Below, one piece after another: positions 1 through 7,761 of a DNA stretch of 64,000 nucleotides (its first letter is position 1; the number at the start of each line of letters is the position of its first letter). This DNA comes from Cryobacterium sp. PH31-L1. GTDB lineage: Bacteria > Actinomycetota > Actinomycetes > Actinomycetales > Microbacteriaceae. Below the pieces are notes generated by a model, which was not told the DNA's origin, ran no database searches, and worked only from the letters and a program-made list of their open reading frames with translations. Location of the stretch: the NCBI RefSeq assembly GCF_030063145.1, contig NZ_JASISM010000006.1, positions 248,001 to 312,000 on the forward strand, given 5' to 3'. Both the position numbers and the translations under genes were made by a program.

Positions 1-669
1 ATCATGGATGCCCGCGGCATCAGTGCTTTCGAGCGCGCAGTGGCCCGCGCTTACGGCACCCGGATCGGCCTCGGCGGCACACCGCATCACGTTGGTGGGG
101 CGGAAGCCGCCGCCGAAACCGTGTACCTCGGCTGCTTTCGCACCGAGAGCATCCTGAACGTCGGCCTGTTCGACGAGGACGTCAAGCGCGGCCAGGACTG
201 GGACCTGAACCGACGCCTCCGCGAAGCAGGCGGCACGGTCTGGTTCACCCCGAAACTGCGCGTGCTCTATCGGCCGCGGCCGACCCTGGCCCAGCTGGCC
301 CGGCAGATGCTCTCGACCGGGCTTTGGCGCGGTGAGCTGGCCAGGCGGTATCCGGGGGCCAACGGCATCCGCTATTTCGTGCCGCCGGCCATGGTGCTGG
401 GAGTGGCACTCGGACTGCTCCTGGGCATCGGCGGCGTGGTGCAGACAGTCTTCGGTGCGGCGCCGTGGCTGCTGCTGGGCCTGATCGTTCCCGCCGGGTA
501 TCTGCTCATCGTGGTCGCTGCGACGCTTGCAGCGGCCCGGCCGGACGGATTTCGTGCGTCCCTCAATTTTCTCGTAGTCTTGCCCTGCATTCACTTCTGC
601 TGGGGGATCGGGTTCGTGCTCGGATACCTGAAACTCACCAGCAATATCACGGCACACACGGGAAGGTGA
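1..669 (+). CDS. Glycosyltransferase family 2, C-terminal part (gene cut by window edge)
   Basis: The frame is open from the first base to the TGA at 667, so the gene very likely begins upstream; an ATG at 4 is in frame but would give a headless enzyme. The visible 220 residues hold the late part of a GT-A glycosyltransferase: the acceptor-side motif GLFDEDVKRGQDWDLNRR (about residues 54-71), with the acidic pair and DWDLNRR typical of family 2 enzymes that use nucleotide-sugars, followed by two or three hydrophobic segments (about 125-150, 155-178 and 195-212) that would anchor it in the membrane. It sits 4 nt ahead of the CDP-alcohol phosphotransferase-like gene, in the same operon as another GT2 and a teichoic-acid-type polymerase, so a role in surface polymer assembly is inferred. 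Donor and acceptor cannot be told from sequence. Confidence 0.85.
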   Translation: MMDARGISAFERAVARAYGTRIGLGGTPHHVGGAEAAAETVYLGCFRTESILNVGLFDEDVKRGQDWDLNRRLREAGGTVWFTPKLRVLYRPRPTLAQLARQMLSTGLWRGELARRYPGANGIRYFVPPAMVLGVALGLLLGIGGVVQTVFGAAPWLLLGLIVPAGYLLIVVAATLAAARPDGFRASLNFLVVLPCIHFCWGIGFVLGYLKLTSNITAHTGR

Positions 670-673
670 GCGG

Positions 674-1498
674 ATGACCAGTTCGCCGAATATCGCCCGC
701 GACCCGGCGGCCAGGCCGGAGTCGATCGCACAGCTGCGCGCCGTCGCCCAGCCGCCGGAGGTGCGCCTGCGCGCCAACGCTGAGCATTGGACGGCGAGCC
801 TGTACCTGCGCGACCTGTCGCCGTACCTCACCTGGATGCTGCTGAAGACGCGCATCTCGGCCAACGGTGTGACCGCGCTCATGATCCTGGCCGGCTGGTC
901 GACCGCGGCAGCCCTCCTGATCCCCGGAATCTGGGGGGCGGTACTCGCTCTCGCGCTCAGCCAGGTGCAGATGCTCATCGACTGCTGCGACGGCGAGGTG
1001 GCGAGGTGGCGCGGTACCTCCTCGCCCGCCGGAGTGTTCCTCGACAAAGTCGGGCATTATTCCACCGAGTCGCTCATTCCCATCGCGCTTGGCATTCGGG
1101 CGGCCGCCTACCCGTTCGAATCGCCCGAAGACTTTCTCTGGACCAGCCTGGCGCTGCTGCTCGCCCTGATCATCGTCCTGAACAAGGCGCTCAACGACAT
1201 GGTGCATGTCGCCCGCGCCAATGCCGGCCTGACCAAGCTCGCCGATACCCACGGTGAGAAGACGCCCACCTCGAGCCTGATCGCCCGGGTGCGCCGGCTC
1301 GCCCGCTTCGTGCCGTTCCACCGGCTGTACCACTCGGTCGAACTGACCATGGTGATCTTCGCCGCGGCCGTGATCGGGCTGTTCCTCGGGCAGCCGCTCG
1401 TGGACCGGGCCGTGCTCATCGTGCTGGTACCGCTCGCGTTCCTCTCGCTCATCGGCCATTTCGTGGCCATCATGGCGTCCAAGCGTGTCCGTTCTTAA
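674..1498 (+). CDS. CDP-alcohol phosphatidyltransferase family membrane protein with altered motif
   Basis: Enzymes of this family move a phospho-alcohol from a CDP carrier to an acceptor within the membrane. This 274-residue protein has the signature spacing D-x2-D-G-x2-A-R-x8-G-x3-D-x3-D with D103, D106, G107, A110, R111, G120 and D124 in place, but the eighth residue, the last aspartate, is His128 (FLDKVGHY). That aspartate is generally held to be the catalytic base, so chemistry may differ or be lost. Six or so hydrophobic segments follow a roughly 45-residue soluble N-terminus. ATG at 674 lies 4 nt after the preceding stop, and the 3' end overlaps the next glycosyltransferase by 14 nt, so it is firmly in the glycopolymer operon. 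Substrate unknown; inositol-phosphate, glycerol-phosphate or a CDP-polyol are all possible. Confidence 0.85.
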   Translation: MTSSPNIARDPAARPESIAQLRAVAQPPEVRLRANAEHWTASLYLRDLSPYLTWMLLKTRISANGVTALMILAGWSTAAALLIPGIWGAVLALALSQVQMLIDCCDGEVARWRGTSSPAGVFLDKVGHYSTESLIPIALGIRAAAYPFESPEDFLWTSLALLLALIIVLNKALNDMVHVARANAGLTKLADTHGEKTPTSSLIARVRRLARFVPFHRLYHSVELTMVIFAAAVIGLFLGQPLVDRAVLIVLVPLAFLSLIGHFVAIMASKRVRS

Positions 1499-2372
1499 CG
1501 ACTCCGTCCCGACGGTCGGCGTCGTCGTACTCACGCAGGGAACCCGGCCGGTCGACCTCGACCGGGGCATCCGCTCGGTGCTGGCGCAGCAGGGAGTGAC
1601 GCTCGATGTGGTCTGTGTCGGCAACGGCTGGCAGCCGACCGAGCTGCCGGCCGGCGTGCAGACGCTCGGACTCCCCACCAACCTCGGCATTCCGGCCGGC
1701 CGCAACCGCGGGGTATCGCACGTCACCGGCGAGTATCTGTTTTTTCTCGACGACGATGCGAGCATTCCCGACCCGAATTTTCTGATCGCGGCGATCGGCA
1801 AGCTGCGCTCCGACCCGACGATCGGGCTGCTGCAGCCCCGTGTCGAAGACCCGGCCGGAATCGAATCGCCGCGTCGGTGGATTCCCCGCATCCGCAAGGG
1901 TGAAGCGACCACACCCGGACCGGTGTTCTCGGTCTGGGAGGGGGCCGTACTGCTGCCGCGCGCGGTTTTCGACGCGACCGGCGGCTGGGCCGAACCGTTT
2001 TTCTACGCCCACGAAGGAATTGAACTGGCCTGGCGCGTCTGGGACCAGGGCCGGGTCGCCTGGTATGCCGGCGATCTGGTTGCCAACCACCCGGTGATCC
2101 TGCCCACCCGGCACGCCGATTACTACCGGCTGAACGCCCGCAACCGGGTCTGGCTGGCCCGCCGCAACCTGCCCGCCCTGTTGGTGCCTCTGTACGTGGG
2201 CTCGTGGACGGCAATCCAGGTGCTGCGCTGGGCGCCGCGCAACCGGCTGGCACTGCGCGCGTGGTTCGGCGGCTGGCGTGAAGGGTGGCAGAGCGACCCG
2301 GGGCCGCGGCATCCGCTCCGAGCCCGTACCGTCTGGCGGATGACCCGCGCCGGACGCCCGCCGATCATCTGA
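1485..2372 (+). CDS. Glycosyltransferase family 2
   Basis: A 295-residue GT-A fold glycosyltransferase, cytoplasmic by sequence. It shows the family start (VGVVVLTQGTRP), a nucleotide-binding region with GIPAGRNRG, the metal-binding DDD cluster (FFLDDDASIPD, about residues 85-95) and a late acceptor-side region HEGIELAWRVWDQG. No clear membrane segments apart from a weak one near 220-240. The GTG at 1485 overlaps the upstream gene by 14 nt, which indicates translational coupling. Together with the truncated glycosyltransferase, the CDP-alcohol phosphotransferase-like protein and the polymerase that follows 19 nt later, it probably adds one sugar of a cell-wall or capsular glycopolymer. Which sugar cannot be said. 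Confidence 0.88.
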   Translation: MSVLNDSVPTVGVVVLTQGTRPVDLDRGIRSVLAQQGVTLDVVCVGNGWQPTELPAGVQTLGLPTNLGIPAGRNRGVSHVTGEYLFFLDDDASIPDPNFLIAAIGKLRSDPTIGLLQPRVEDPAGIESPRRWIPRIRKGEATTPGPVFSVWEGAVLLPRAVFDATGGWAEPFFYAHEGIELAWRVWDQGRVAWYAGDLVANHPVILPTRHADYYRLNARNRVWLARRNLPALLVPLYVGSWTAIQVLRWAPRNRLALRAWFGGWREGWQSDPGPRHPLRARTVWRMTRAGRPPII

Positions 2373-2391
2373 CGGAAGGTAGTCTTGTTCG

Positions 2392-3666
2392 GTGGTAATT
2401 CGGAAAGACGTCAGGCGTGCAATCAAACTGGTCAGGGACATTGTGGCCTCCCGCAAGGCCCAACACAGACTCCAGGGTCCGCTGAAGGCGCGCGAGCTCC
2501 GCGAAGATGACCACTTCAAGATCGCCGTCTACTTTGCCGACGGGCCGGTCAACCTGTACCAGATGCGGCAGTGGTACCAGCCGCTCGCCACGCTCGCCAA
2601 GACCTGGCCGGTGCTCGTTCTCAGCCGTACCGGTGGCGGCACCCTCAAGCTCATGGATGAGTCTCCGGTTCCGGTTGCGTACGTGCGCACGGTTCCGCAG
2701 CTCGAGCAGATTGTGGCCGAGCAGGACATTCGCATCGTATTCTACGTCAACCAGAACCCGCGCAACTTTCAGATGATGCGCTACGGGCGCTGCTGGCACG
2801 TTTTCATCAACCACGGTGAGAGCGACAAGATGTACATGATCACGAATCAGTTCAAGGCGTACGACTATTCCTTCGTCGCTGGAGACGCCGCTCTCGCCCG
2901 GCTGGACCGAGTGCTCTGGGACTACGACTTCGTCAAGCGCGCCATCAAGATCGGGCGCCCCCAGGCCGACTACTTCAGCGGTGAGCTGCCCTACACGCCC
3001 GATGAACGCCAGGTCGTGCTCTACGCCCCCACCTGGGAGGGTGACCGGTCAGCTGCCGCCTATGGCTCCGTCGCGACCCACGGGGTCGCCCTGGTCACCG
3101 CCCTGCTGGCCACCGGCACGCACCGGGTGATCTACCGGCCACACCCGCGCAGCGGTGTCGTCGACCACACCTACGGGGCCGCCAACAAGAGCATCATCGC
3201 GGCCATCGCTTCGGCCAACGCGCGCGACCCGCACGCGCAGCACGTCTACGACGCGGGCCCTGACCTCGGCTGGCAGCTGGCCGCAGCGGATGTCGCCATC
3301 GTCGACATCTCCGCTATGGTCTACGACCGCCTGGCCACCGGTAAGCCGCTCATCGTCACCCGACCGGTGAACCCGACGGCCGTGATCGACACCAGCGGGT
3401 ATCTCTCGGACTGTGAGTGGTTGCCCGCCGAGAACGCCGCCGGCATCGCGGTTGCCGTCGAACGGCTCACGCACGATGAGGCCGCGGTGGAACGGCTGCA
3501 GGGATGGGTGCAGCGCTACTTCGGCGACACCACGCCGGGCGTCGCGACGGAGCGACTGCACGCGGCCGTTGCGCACCTGATGGACGAGTGGGATCGGTTC
3601 GCGACCGTGCACGACGCTGATATCGCGATTGTGCCCGACTCGGCGACGATTCCCGACGCCGAGTAG
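2392..3666 (+). CDS. CDP-glycerol glycerophosphotransferase family protein (TagB/TagF-like)
   Basis: Members of this family add glycerol-phosphate or ribitol-phosphate units from CDP-polyols to lipid-linked sugars, making teichoic acids and related polymers. The 424-residue protein shows the family motifs in order: HGESDK (near 141), GRPQ (near 188), YAPTWEGD (near 211), RPHP (near 249) and DVAIVDISAMVYD with the following TGKPLI (near 300-320). The first His and the RPHP His correspond to the catalytic pair in TagF-type enzymes. Start is the GTG at 2392, preceded by GGAAGG at 2374. The extreme C-terminus is acidic and looks disordered. Last gene of the plus-strand glycopolymer operon. The exact polyol and chain length are unknown. 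Confidence 0.88.
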   Translation: MVIRKDVRRAIKLVRDIVASRKAQHRLQGPLKARELREDDHFKIAVYFADGPVNLYQMRQWYQPLATLAKTWPVLVLSRTGGGTLKLMDESPVPVAYVRTVPQLEQIVAEQDIRIVFYVNQNPRNFQMMRYGRCWHVFINHGESDKMYMITNQFKAYDYSFVAGDAALARLDRVLWDYDFVKRAIKIGRPQADYFSGELPYTPDERQVVLYAPTWEGDRSAAAYGSVATHGVALVTALLATGTHRVIYRPHPRSGVVDHTYGAANKSIIAAIASANARDPHAQHVYDAGPDLGWQLAAADVAIVDISAMVYDRLATGKPLIVTRPVNPTAVIDTSGYLSDCEWLPAENAAGIAVAVERLTHDEAAVERLQGWVQRYFGDTTPGVATERLHAAVAHLMDEWDRFATVHDADIAIVPDSATIPDAE

Positions 3667-3775
3667 CGCCGCGACGCGGCCAGGTGCTGCCCGCGCGGTC
3701 CTCTACTGCGCGCGCGTGGCAGGCCGGCAGCGCGAGCATCCGCTCACCGCGCGTGCGGCAGGCTGGCGCGCGACG

Positions 3776-4621
3776 CTACGTGGCTGAGGGATCCGTGGGC
3801 CACGAAACGGATGCCGGCGGCTCCGTCGGCGCGGCGGCCACCGACCTGCCCCGTCGCGTTTCGCGTACCGTGATCGCGCGCACCCGGGGTTCCAGATCCG
3901 GCTGAAAACCGGCTGGTGCCGGGCCGAAGGCGAGGCGTGAGGCCTGCATGACCTTGTTCCCCAGAATATGGTTGCCGGCACCGCCGATCACGGCTCCGAT
4001 GCCAAACGGCAGGGCTTTGCCAAGCAGGCTGGCGCTACCGCGGGTGGCGAACTGGCGCAGAAAAGCACTCTTGAGCCGGTCGGTCAGCGGGCCGAGAATT
4101 GCGCGGGGCAGGCTGTTGGTGATGAGCTCACCCCAATAGGTGTTTCGTGCGGTTCCTGAGCCGGTCACCTGCCCGGCGAGCTGCCGCACCAGATCGCTGC
4201 CCTCGCGGCCGAGCATCATGGTCATGACGAGGGCGCGGGCACGTTCCGGGTCTTCGACCGCGATGCCGTGTACCTCGCTCACCGACTGGGTGAACAGCGC
4301 GGTCGCCTCGAGAAAACCGGCGGTCTCCACTCCCGACAGGGCAAGCGTGATGCCGGTGCCGACGCCGGGGATGACCGCGGTTGCGCCCACAGCCGCGCCG
4401 CCGGCCGTGACGGCTGCCAGATAGCGTTTCTCCAGAATGCGCACGATCTGCTCGGGGGAGGCGTAGGGATTGCGCCGTCGGATGCTGCGAATATGGGCGA
4501 GCACAACCGGTCGGTGAACGGCCAGAACCCGATCGAAGCCCTTGACGAACCCGCTCGGCAGCGCGCCGCCCTGCGGAGTTCCGCCGGTCGACGACAGCAT
4601 GGGTGTGCTCTTCCTGGCCAT
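3776..4621 (-). CDS. EcsC family protein
   Basis: A 281-residue protein matching the EcsC family by its central segment, where RRNPYASPEQIVRILEKRYL is followed by two glycine/alanine-rich amphipathic helices (GGAAVGATAVIPGVGTG and the hydrophobic stretch after it) and a domain containing GREGSDLVRQLAG. Bacillus EcsC is a peripheral partner of the EcsAB exporter, but actinobacterial members are usually orphan genes of unknown function, as here. The start codon lies 150 nt from the divergent XRE gene. It separates the two halves of the glycopolymer cluster without obvious functional connection. Family assignment is fairly safe; the role is not known. Confidence 0.8.
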   Translation of the reverse strand: MARKSTPMLSSTGGTPQGGALPSGFVKGFDRVLAVHRPVVLAHIRSIRRRNPYASPEQIVRILEKRYLAAVTAGGAAVGATAVIPGVGTGITLALSGVETAGFLEATALFTQSVSEVHGIAVEDPERARALVMTMMLGREGSDLVRQLAGQVTGSGTARNTYWGELITNSLPRAILGPLTDRLKSAFLRQFATRGSASLLGKALPFGIGAVIGGAGNHILGNKVMQASRLAFGPAPAGFQPDLEPRVRAITVRETRRGRSVAAAPTEPPASVSWPTDPSAT

Positions 4622-4771
4622 TGCTCGCTCTCCTCGGTTGCGTCTCGTCGAGTGTACGTGGTGCAGAGGGGCGCGCGTTGGACGCGCGGGCGGGCGCCGA
4701 CGTACAAATACTATGTTTCATCAAATGTCCACCCGCTAGTCAAGAATCCTCTGCGCCGCTACAACTGAGGA

Positions 4772-5086
4772 ATGCTTGAGCCCAAATCAGAAGCCTCCCG
4801 ACTGCTCGGCCTCCACCTGCGGGAGCGCCGCCTGGCGCTCGGGTTCAATCAGGAGTCCGTCGCTCTGCTCGCCGGGCTCAACGTTTCGAATTACGCCCGT
4901 ATCGACCGGGGTCACGGCAACCCCACGATGTACACGCTCATTCGGCTGGCGGCCGTGCTGCAACTCGAATTGAGTGAGCTCGTGACCGGTCTCGCCGTCG
5001 AGCAGCTACCGCCGACTCGCGACGCCTACATCGCGATCGACTTTCGTCGTTCCCAGGAACCTCTCGCGACTCGGCGACTGCGCTAG
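4772..5086 (+). CDS. XRE-family helix-turn-helix regulator
   Basis: A 104-residue protein that is mostly one Cro/CI-type helix-turn-helix domain, about residues 11-68. LGLHLRERRLALGFNQESVALLAGLNVSNYARIDRGHGNPTMYTLIRLAAVL is the family pattern, quoted here in pieces: the recognition helix is around LNVSNYARIDRG and the last helix around TLIRLAAVLQLE. No ligand domain is present, so it is probably a small DNA-binding repressor or activator. It has an unusually short gap between a TGAGG and the ATG. It converges with the ABC exporter genes, its stop lying 2 nt from theirs, and diverges from ecsC. The target is unknown; either neighbour is a candidate. Confidence 0.8.
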   Translation: MLEPKSEASRLLGLHLRERRLALGFNQESVALLAGLNVSNYARIDRGHGNPTMYTLIRLAAVLQLELSELVTGLAVEQLPPTRDAYIAIDFRRSQEPLATRRLR

Positions 5087-5088
5087 GG

Positions 5089-5862
5089 TCAGGGTGCCGG
5101 CTTGACGCCGTAGTCGGTGTTGTAGCGTGCCAGCACGTCGGTGATCGGCCCGTCGAGCACAAGATCCCCCTTGTCGAGGTAGAGACCACGGGTGCAAAAG
5201 CGCCGCAGATCGCGTTCATTGTGCGAGACGATGAACAGGGTGCGACCACCCGCGAGAAGTTCTTCGATGCGGCGATAGCATTTCTCCCGAAAAGCCTTGT
5301 CGCCCACGGCCAACACCTCGTCGACCAGCAGAATGGGTTCTTCGAGCCGGGAGATCACCGCAAAGGCGATCCGTACCTTCATTCCGCTGGACAGGTGCTT
5401 GTATGGCGTGTCGATGAAGTCGGCGATTTCGGCGAATTCAATGATCTCGTCGAAGCGTTCGGTGATCTGCTTGCGCGTCATGCCGTGCAGACCCGCGGTC
5501 AGATAGACGTTGTCGCGCACGCTGAGGTCGTCGACGAACCCTCCCGTAATCTCGATCAGCGGTGCCACACCTTCGCTGACGTGCACGGTTCCCTGATCGG
5601 GCAGTACGACTCCGGTGACGAGTTTGAGCAGGGTGGACTTGCCCTGACCGTTACGCCCGACGACACCGATGGCCTCGCCCGGTTGCACGCTGAACGTTAC
5701 GTGCTGCAGTGCCCAGAATTCGCCCGGCCGGCTGCGGCGTTTGCTGGCGCCGAAGAGATCCTTGAAATTGCGACGCCCACGCCGATTCCGGCGAAAGCGG
5801 ATGCCGACATCCTGCAGCGAGATCACCGGCGTTCCCGGAGTGGGCGCTTTCCCCTGGGCCAC
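5089..5862 (-). CDS. Polysaccharide/teichoic-acid type ABC exporter, ATP-binding subunit (Wzt/TagH-like)
   Basis: A 257-residue ATPase that powers export of a lipid-linked glycan with the permease encoded just upstream. It has the O-antigen/teichoic-acid exporter hallmarks: an inserted basic region before the Walker A (FRRNRRGRRNFKDLFG), Walker A GRNGQGKST, signature LSSGMKVRIAFA, Walker B ILLVDEVLAVGD and the SHNERDLRRFC switch histidine. It lacks the extra C-terminal carbohydrate-binding domain of Wzt proteins that recognise modified chain ends. I chose the GTG at 5862, where AAGGAG lies six bases upstream and the start overlaps the permease stop (TAGTG); a longer frame running to 6411 overlaps the permease and is rejected. 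It stops 2 nt from the convergent XRE gene. Confidence 0.9.
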   Translation of the reverse strand: MAQGKAPTPGTPVISLQDVGIRFRRNRRGRRNFKDLFGASKRRSRPGEFWALQHVTFSVQPGEAIGVVGRNGQGKSTLLKLVTGVVLPDQGTVHVSEGVAPLIEITGGFVDDLSVRDNVYLTAGLHGMTRKQITERFDEIIEFAEIADFIDTPYKHLSSGMKVRIAFAVISRLEEPILLVDEVLAVGDKAFREKCYRRIEELLAGGRTLFIVSHNERDLRRFCTRGLYLDKGDLVLDGPITDVLARYNTDYGVKPAP

Positions 5863-6662
5863 TAGATCTCCTTCAACACGGCACGCTCGGTGCGGCGAAA
5901 GACCAGCAGTCCGAGCCCGAGGAAGACGAGGGACATGACGGCGCTGATCGCGACCGCGAACCAGTCGAGTTGCTCCGGAAAGAATGCCGATCGATACAGG
6001 CTGAATATACCGGTCAGCGGGTTGAAAGCGGCCCAGAAATGCAGCTCGGGCGGCAGGTCGGTGGTGCCGTAGATGATGGGCGAGGCGTAGAACAGAAAAC
6101 GCAAAATCAGTTTGACGGCCCGCTCCAGGTCGCGGAAGAACACCACGAGCGGGGCGACCAGCAGGCCAACACCGGCGGTCAGGATCACCTGAATGAGAAT
6201 GGCGAGCGGAAAGAACAGCGCGTCGGCGTTCAATTCGGCGCCGTACAGAATCGCAAACAAAGCGAGCACCGGAATCGACGCGAGAAACTCGATGCCCTTG
6301 GAGAGCACCAGGCGGTTCACCCAGATGGTGCGGGGGATGCGGGTGGAGCGGATGAGCTTCGCCTCGCGCAGAAATGCACGCGTGCAGTCCGAGACAGCGC
6401 CGTTGAACCACATCCAGGGCAGCAGGGCAGCCAGCAGGAACACGATATAGGGGTCGGTACCGACGTTTTTGTCAAATACCTGGGTGAAGACGAACCAGTA
6501 GATGCCGGCCATCACGAGCGGATCAAGAATCGACCAGAAGTACCCGAGTACCGACGTCGAATAGCGCACACGCAAATCGCGCTGCGTCAGCAACCACAGC
6601 GAATGCCGATATCGGGCGATCGGTGTGCGCTGTTCGGGGCGCACCTGGGCGTAACTACTCAC
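5862..6662 (-). CDS. Polysaccharide/teichoic-acid type ABC exporter, permease subunit (Wzm/TagG-like)
   Basis: A 266-residue ABC-2 permease with about six membrane helices. The N-terminal cytoplasmic piece RHSLWLLTQRDLRVRYSTS precedes the first helix, and the pattern YSTSVLGYFWSILDPLVMAGIYW and the late YASPIIYG are typical of Wzm/TagG/RfbA exporters. It forms one transcription unit with the ATPase, overlapping its start by one base. With the polymerase and glycosyltransferases on the other strand, it most likely flips a lipid-linked surface polymer to the outer face of the membrane. Starts at ATG 6662, well separated from the nucleotidyltransferase by a strong terminator. Confidence 0.9.
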   Translation of the reverse strand: MSSYAQVRPEQRTPIARYRHSLWLLTQRDLRVRYSTSVLGYFWSILDPLVMAGIYWFVFTQVFDKNVGTDPYIVFLLAALLPWMWFNGAVSDCTRAFLREAKLIRSTRIPRTIWVNRLVLSKGIEFLASIPVLALFAILYGAELNADALFFPLAILIQVILTAGVGLLVAPLVVFFRDLERAVKLILRFLFYASPIIYGTTDLPPELHFWAAFNPLTGIFSLYRSAFFPEQLDWFAVAISAVMSLVFLGLGLLVFRRTERAVLKEI

Positions 6663-6729
6663 GCGGTCTATCGTATGGGAGTACGGGTAGCGTTCTGTGC
6701 CAGTGGCCTCGCCGTTGCGCCACGCACGA

Positions 6730-6761
6730 CGAAACCCCCACGCCGGGGCGTGGGGGTTTCG
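6730..6761 (-). terminator. Terminator hairpin after the nucleotidyltransferase
   Basis: A perfect 15-bp inverted repeat (arms 6730-6744 and 6747-6761, two-base centre) just beyond the stop of the minus-strand nucleotidyltransferase at 6782 and before the ABC permease start. It is symmetric, ending in CGAAA/TTTCG, so it should insulate the two minus-strand units. Confidence 0.8.
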
Positions 6762-6781
6762 GGTGGTGCAGTGACGAAGGC

Positions 6782-7501
6782 CTAGACGAACAGGTTGGCG
6801 CGCTCGAGGTCTTCGGCGAAGTCCACCTCGACGGCGTAGAAGTCGGAGATGTTCACCGGCTCCACGAGCATGCGGTTGTGTTCGATGGCCAGTTCAATGC
6901 CGCGCTCAAAGTAGTCCTGGTCAGCGACCTTGCTCAGTTGGCGGATCAGCGTTGCCTTGTCGGCGCTGGACACGAAGTTGATGCCTACAGCTTCGCCGAG
7001 GCCGTTCTTGACCGTCTTGGACAGTTCCTTGATGTAGCCCTCGGCGCTCGTGGTGTACTTGACCTCTTCATCGGACACCTTGTCGGTGTTTACCGTGACG
7101 AAAGACTGGTCGCGGGCCATCATGGCCGCGGCGCGGTCGAGGATGGCCGGGTCGAAGACGACGTCGCCGTTCATCCAGAGCACGCCGCCGGGCTTCGACG
7201 CCTGCAGGGCGCGCAGGAGACTCTTCGAGGTGTTGGTCTGGTCGTACTCTTCGTTGTAGACGAAGGATGCCTGCGGGAACGCTTCGATGATGTGCTCGAG
7301 TTTGTACCCGACGACGATCGTGACCTTGGCAGCGTTGCCGAAGGCGTGGTTGATGTTGTCGAACTGCTGTTGCATGATCGTGCGGCCGTCGTTCAGCTCG
7401 GTGAGCGGCTTTGGCAGCGAACGCCCAAGGCGGCTGCCCATGCCGGCCGCCAGAATGACAACTTGCGTCTTGACTGCGCGCATTTTTGCCTGCGTCGTCA
7501 C
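6782..7501 (-). CDS. Sugar-phosphate/phosphocholine-type nucleotidyltransferase
   Basis: A 239-residue single-domain nucleotidyltransferase that would join a phosphorylated small molecule to a nucleoside triphosphate. The N-terminal loop VVILAAGMGSRLGRSLPKPL (about residues 13-32) is the NTP-binding signature, WMNGDVVFDP carries the metal-binding aspartate, and the C-terminal EVDFAEDL is typical of the LicC/phosphocholine cytidylyltransferase branch. Start is GTG at 7501 with GAGGAG seven bases upstream. It is a stand-alone unit next to the glycopolymer exporter. CTP:phosphocholine or CTP:polyol-phosphate activity would fit the CDP-dependent enzymes nearby, but a sugar-1-phosphate transferase is equally possible. 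Confidence 0.8.
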   Translation of the reverse strand: MTTQAKMRAVKTQVVILAAGMGSRLGRSLPKPLTELNDGRTIMQQQFDNINHAFGNAAKVTIVVGYKLEHIIEAFPQASFVYNEEYDQTNTSKSLLRALQASKPGGVLWMNGDVVFDPAILDRAAAMMARDQSFVTVNTDKVSDEEVKYTTSAEGYIKELSKTVKNGLGEAVGINFVSSADKATLIRQLSKVADQDYFERGIELAIEHNRMLVEPVNISDFYAVEVDFAEDLERANLFV

Positions 7502-7761
7502 GATTATCTCCTCAAGAATGGTTGGGGCTACGCCGCAAAACCCACTCAGTTGCGAAGAGTTTGCTTAGGATTCACCCACATGTTCACGTAAAGACACACC
7601 GTTATGTCAATCTCACCATAACCTGTTGGGTCGTTCCGAGGTAAGAATCAGCTCAGCACGTGTCCATTTCGTGACCCGGCGTGGAGCCTACTCACAGGTT
7701 GAACCGGTGGCTGCGACGTCTCCCGCGCCCCCGGGTCAGCGGTCCTTGGTAGGTTAGCGAA

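Noticed and set aside
647..1912. A 421-codon minus-strand frame opposite the CDP-alcohol phosphotransferase and a glycosyltransferase
   Set aside because: Its translation has no recognisable domain and lies opposite two well-supported genes.
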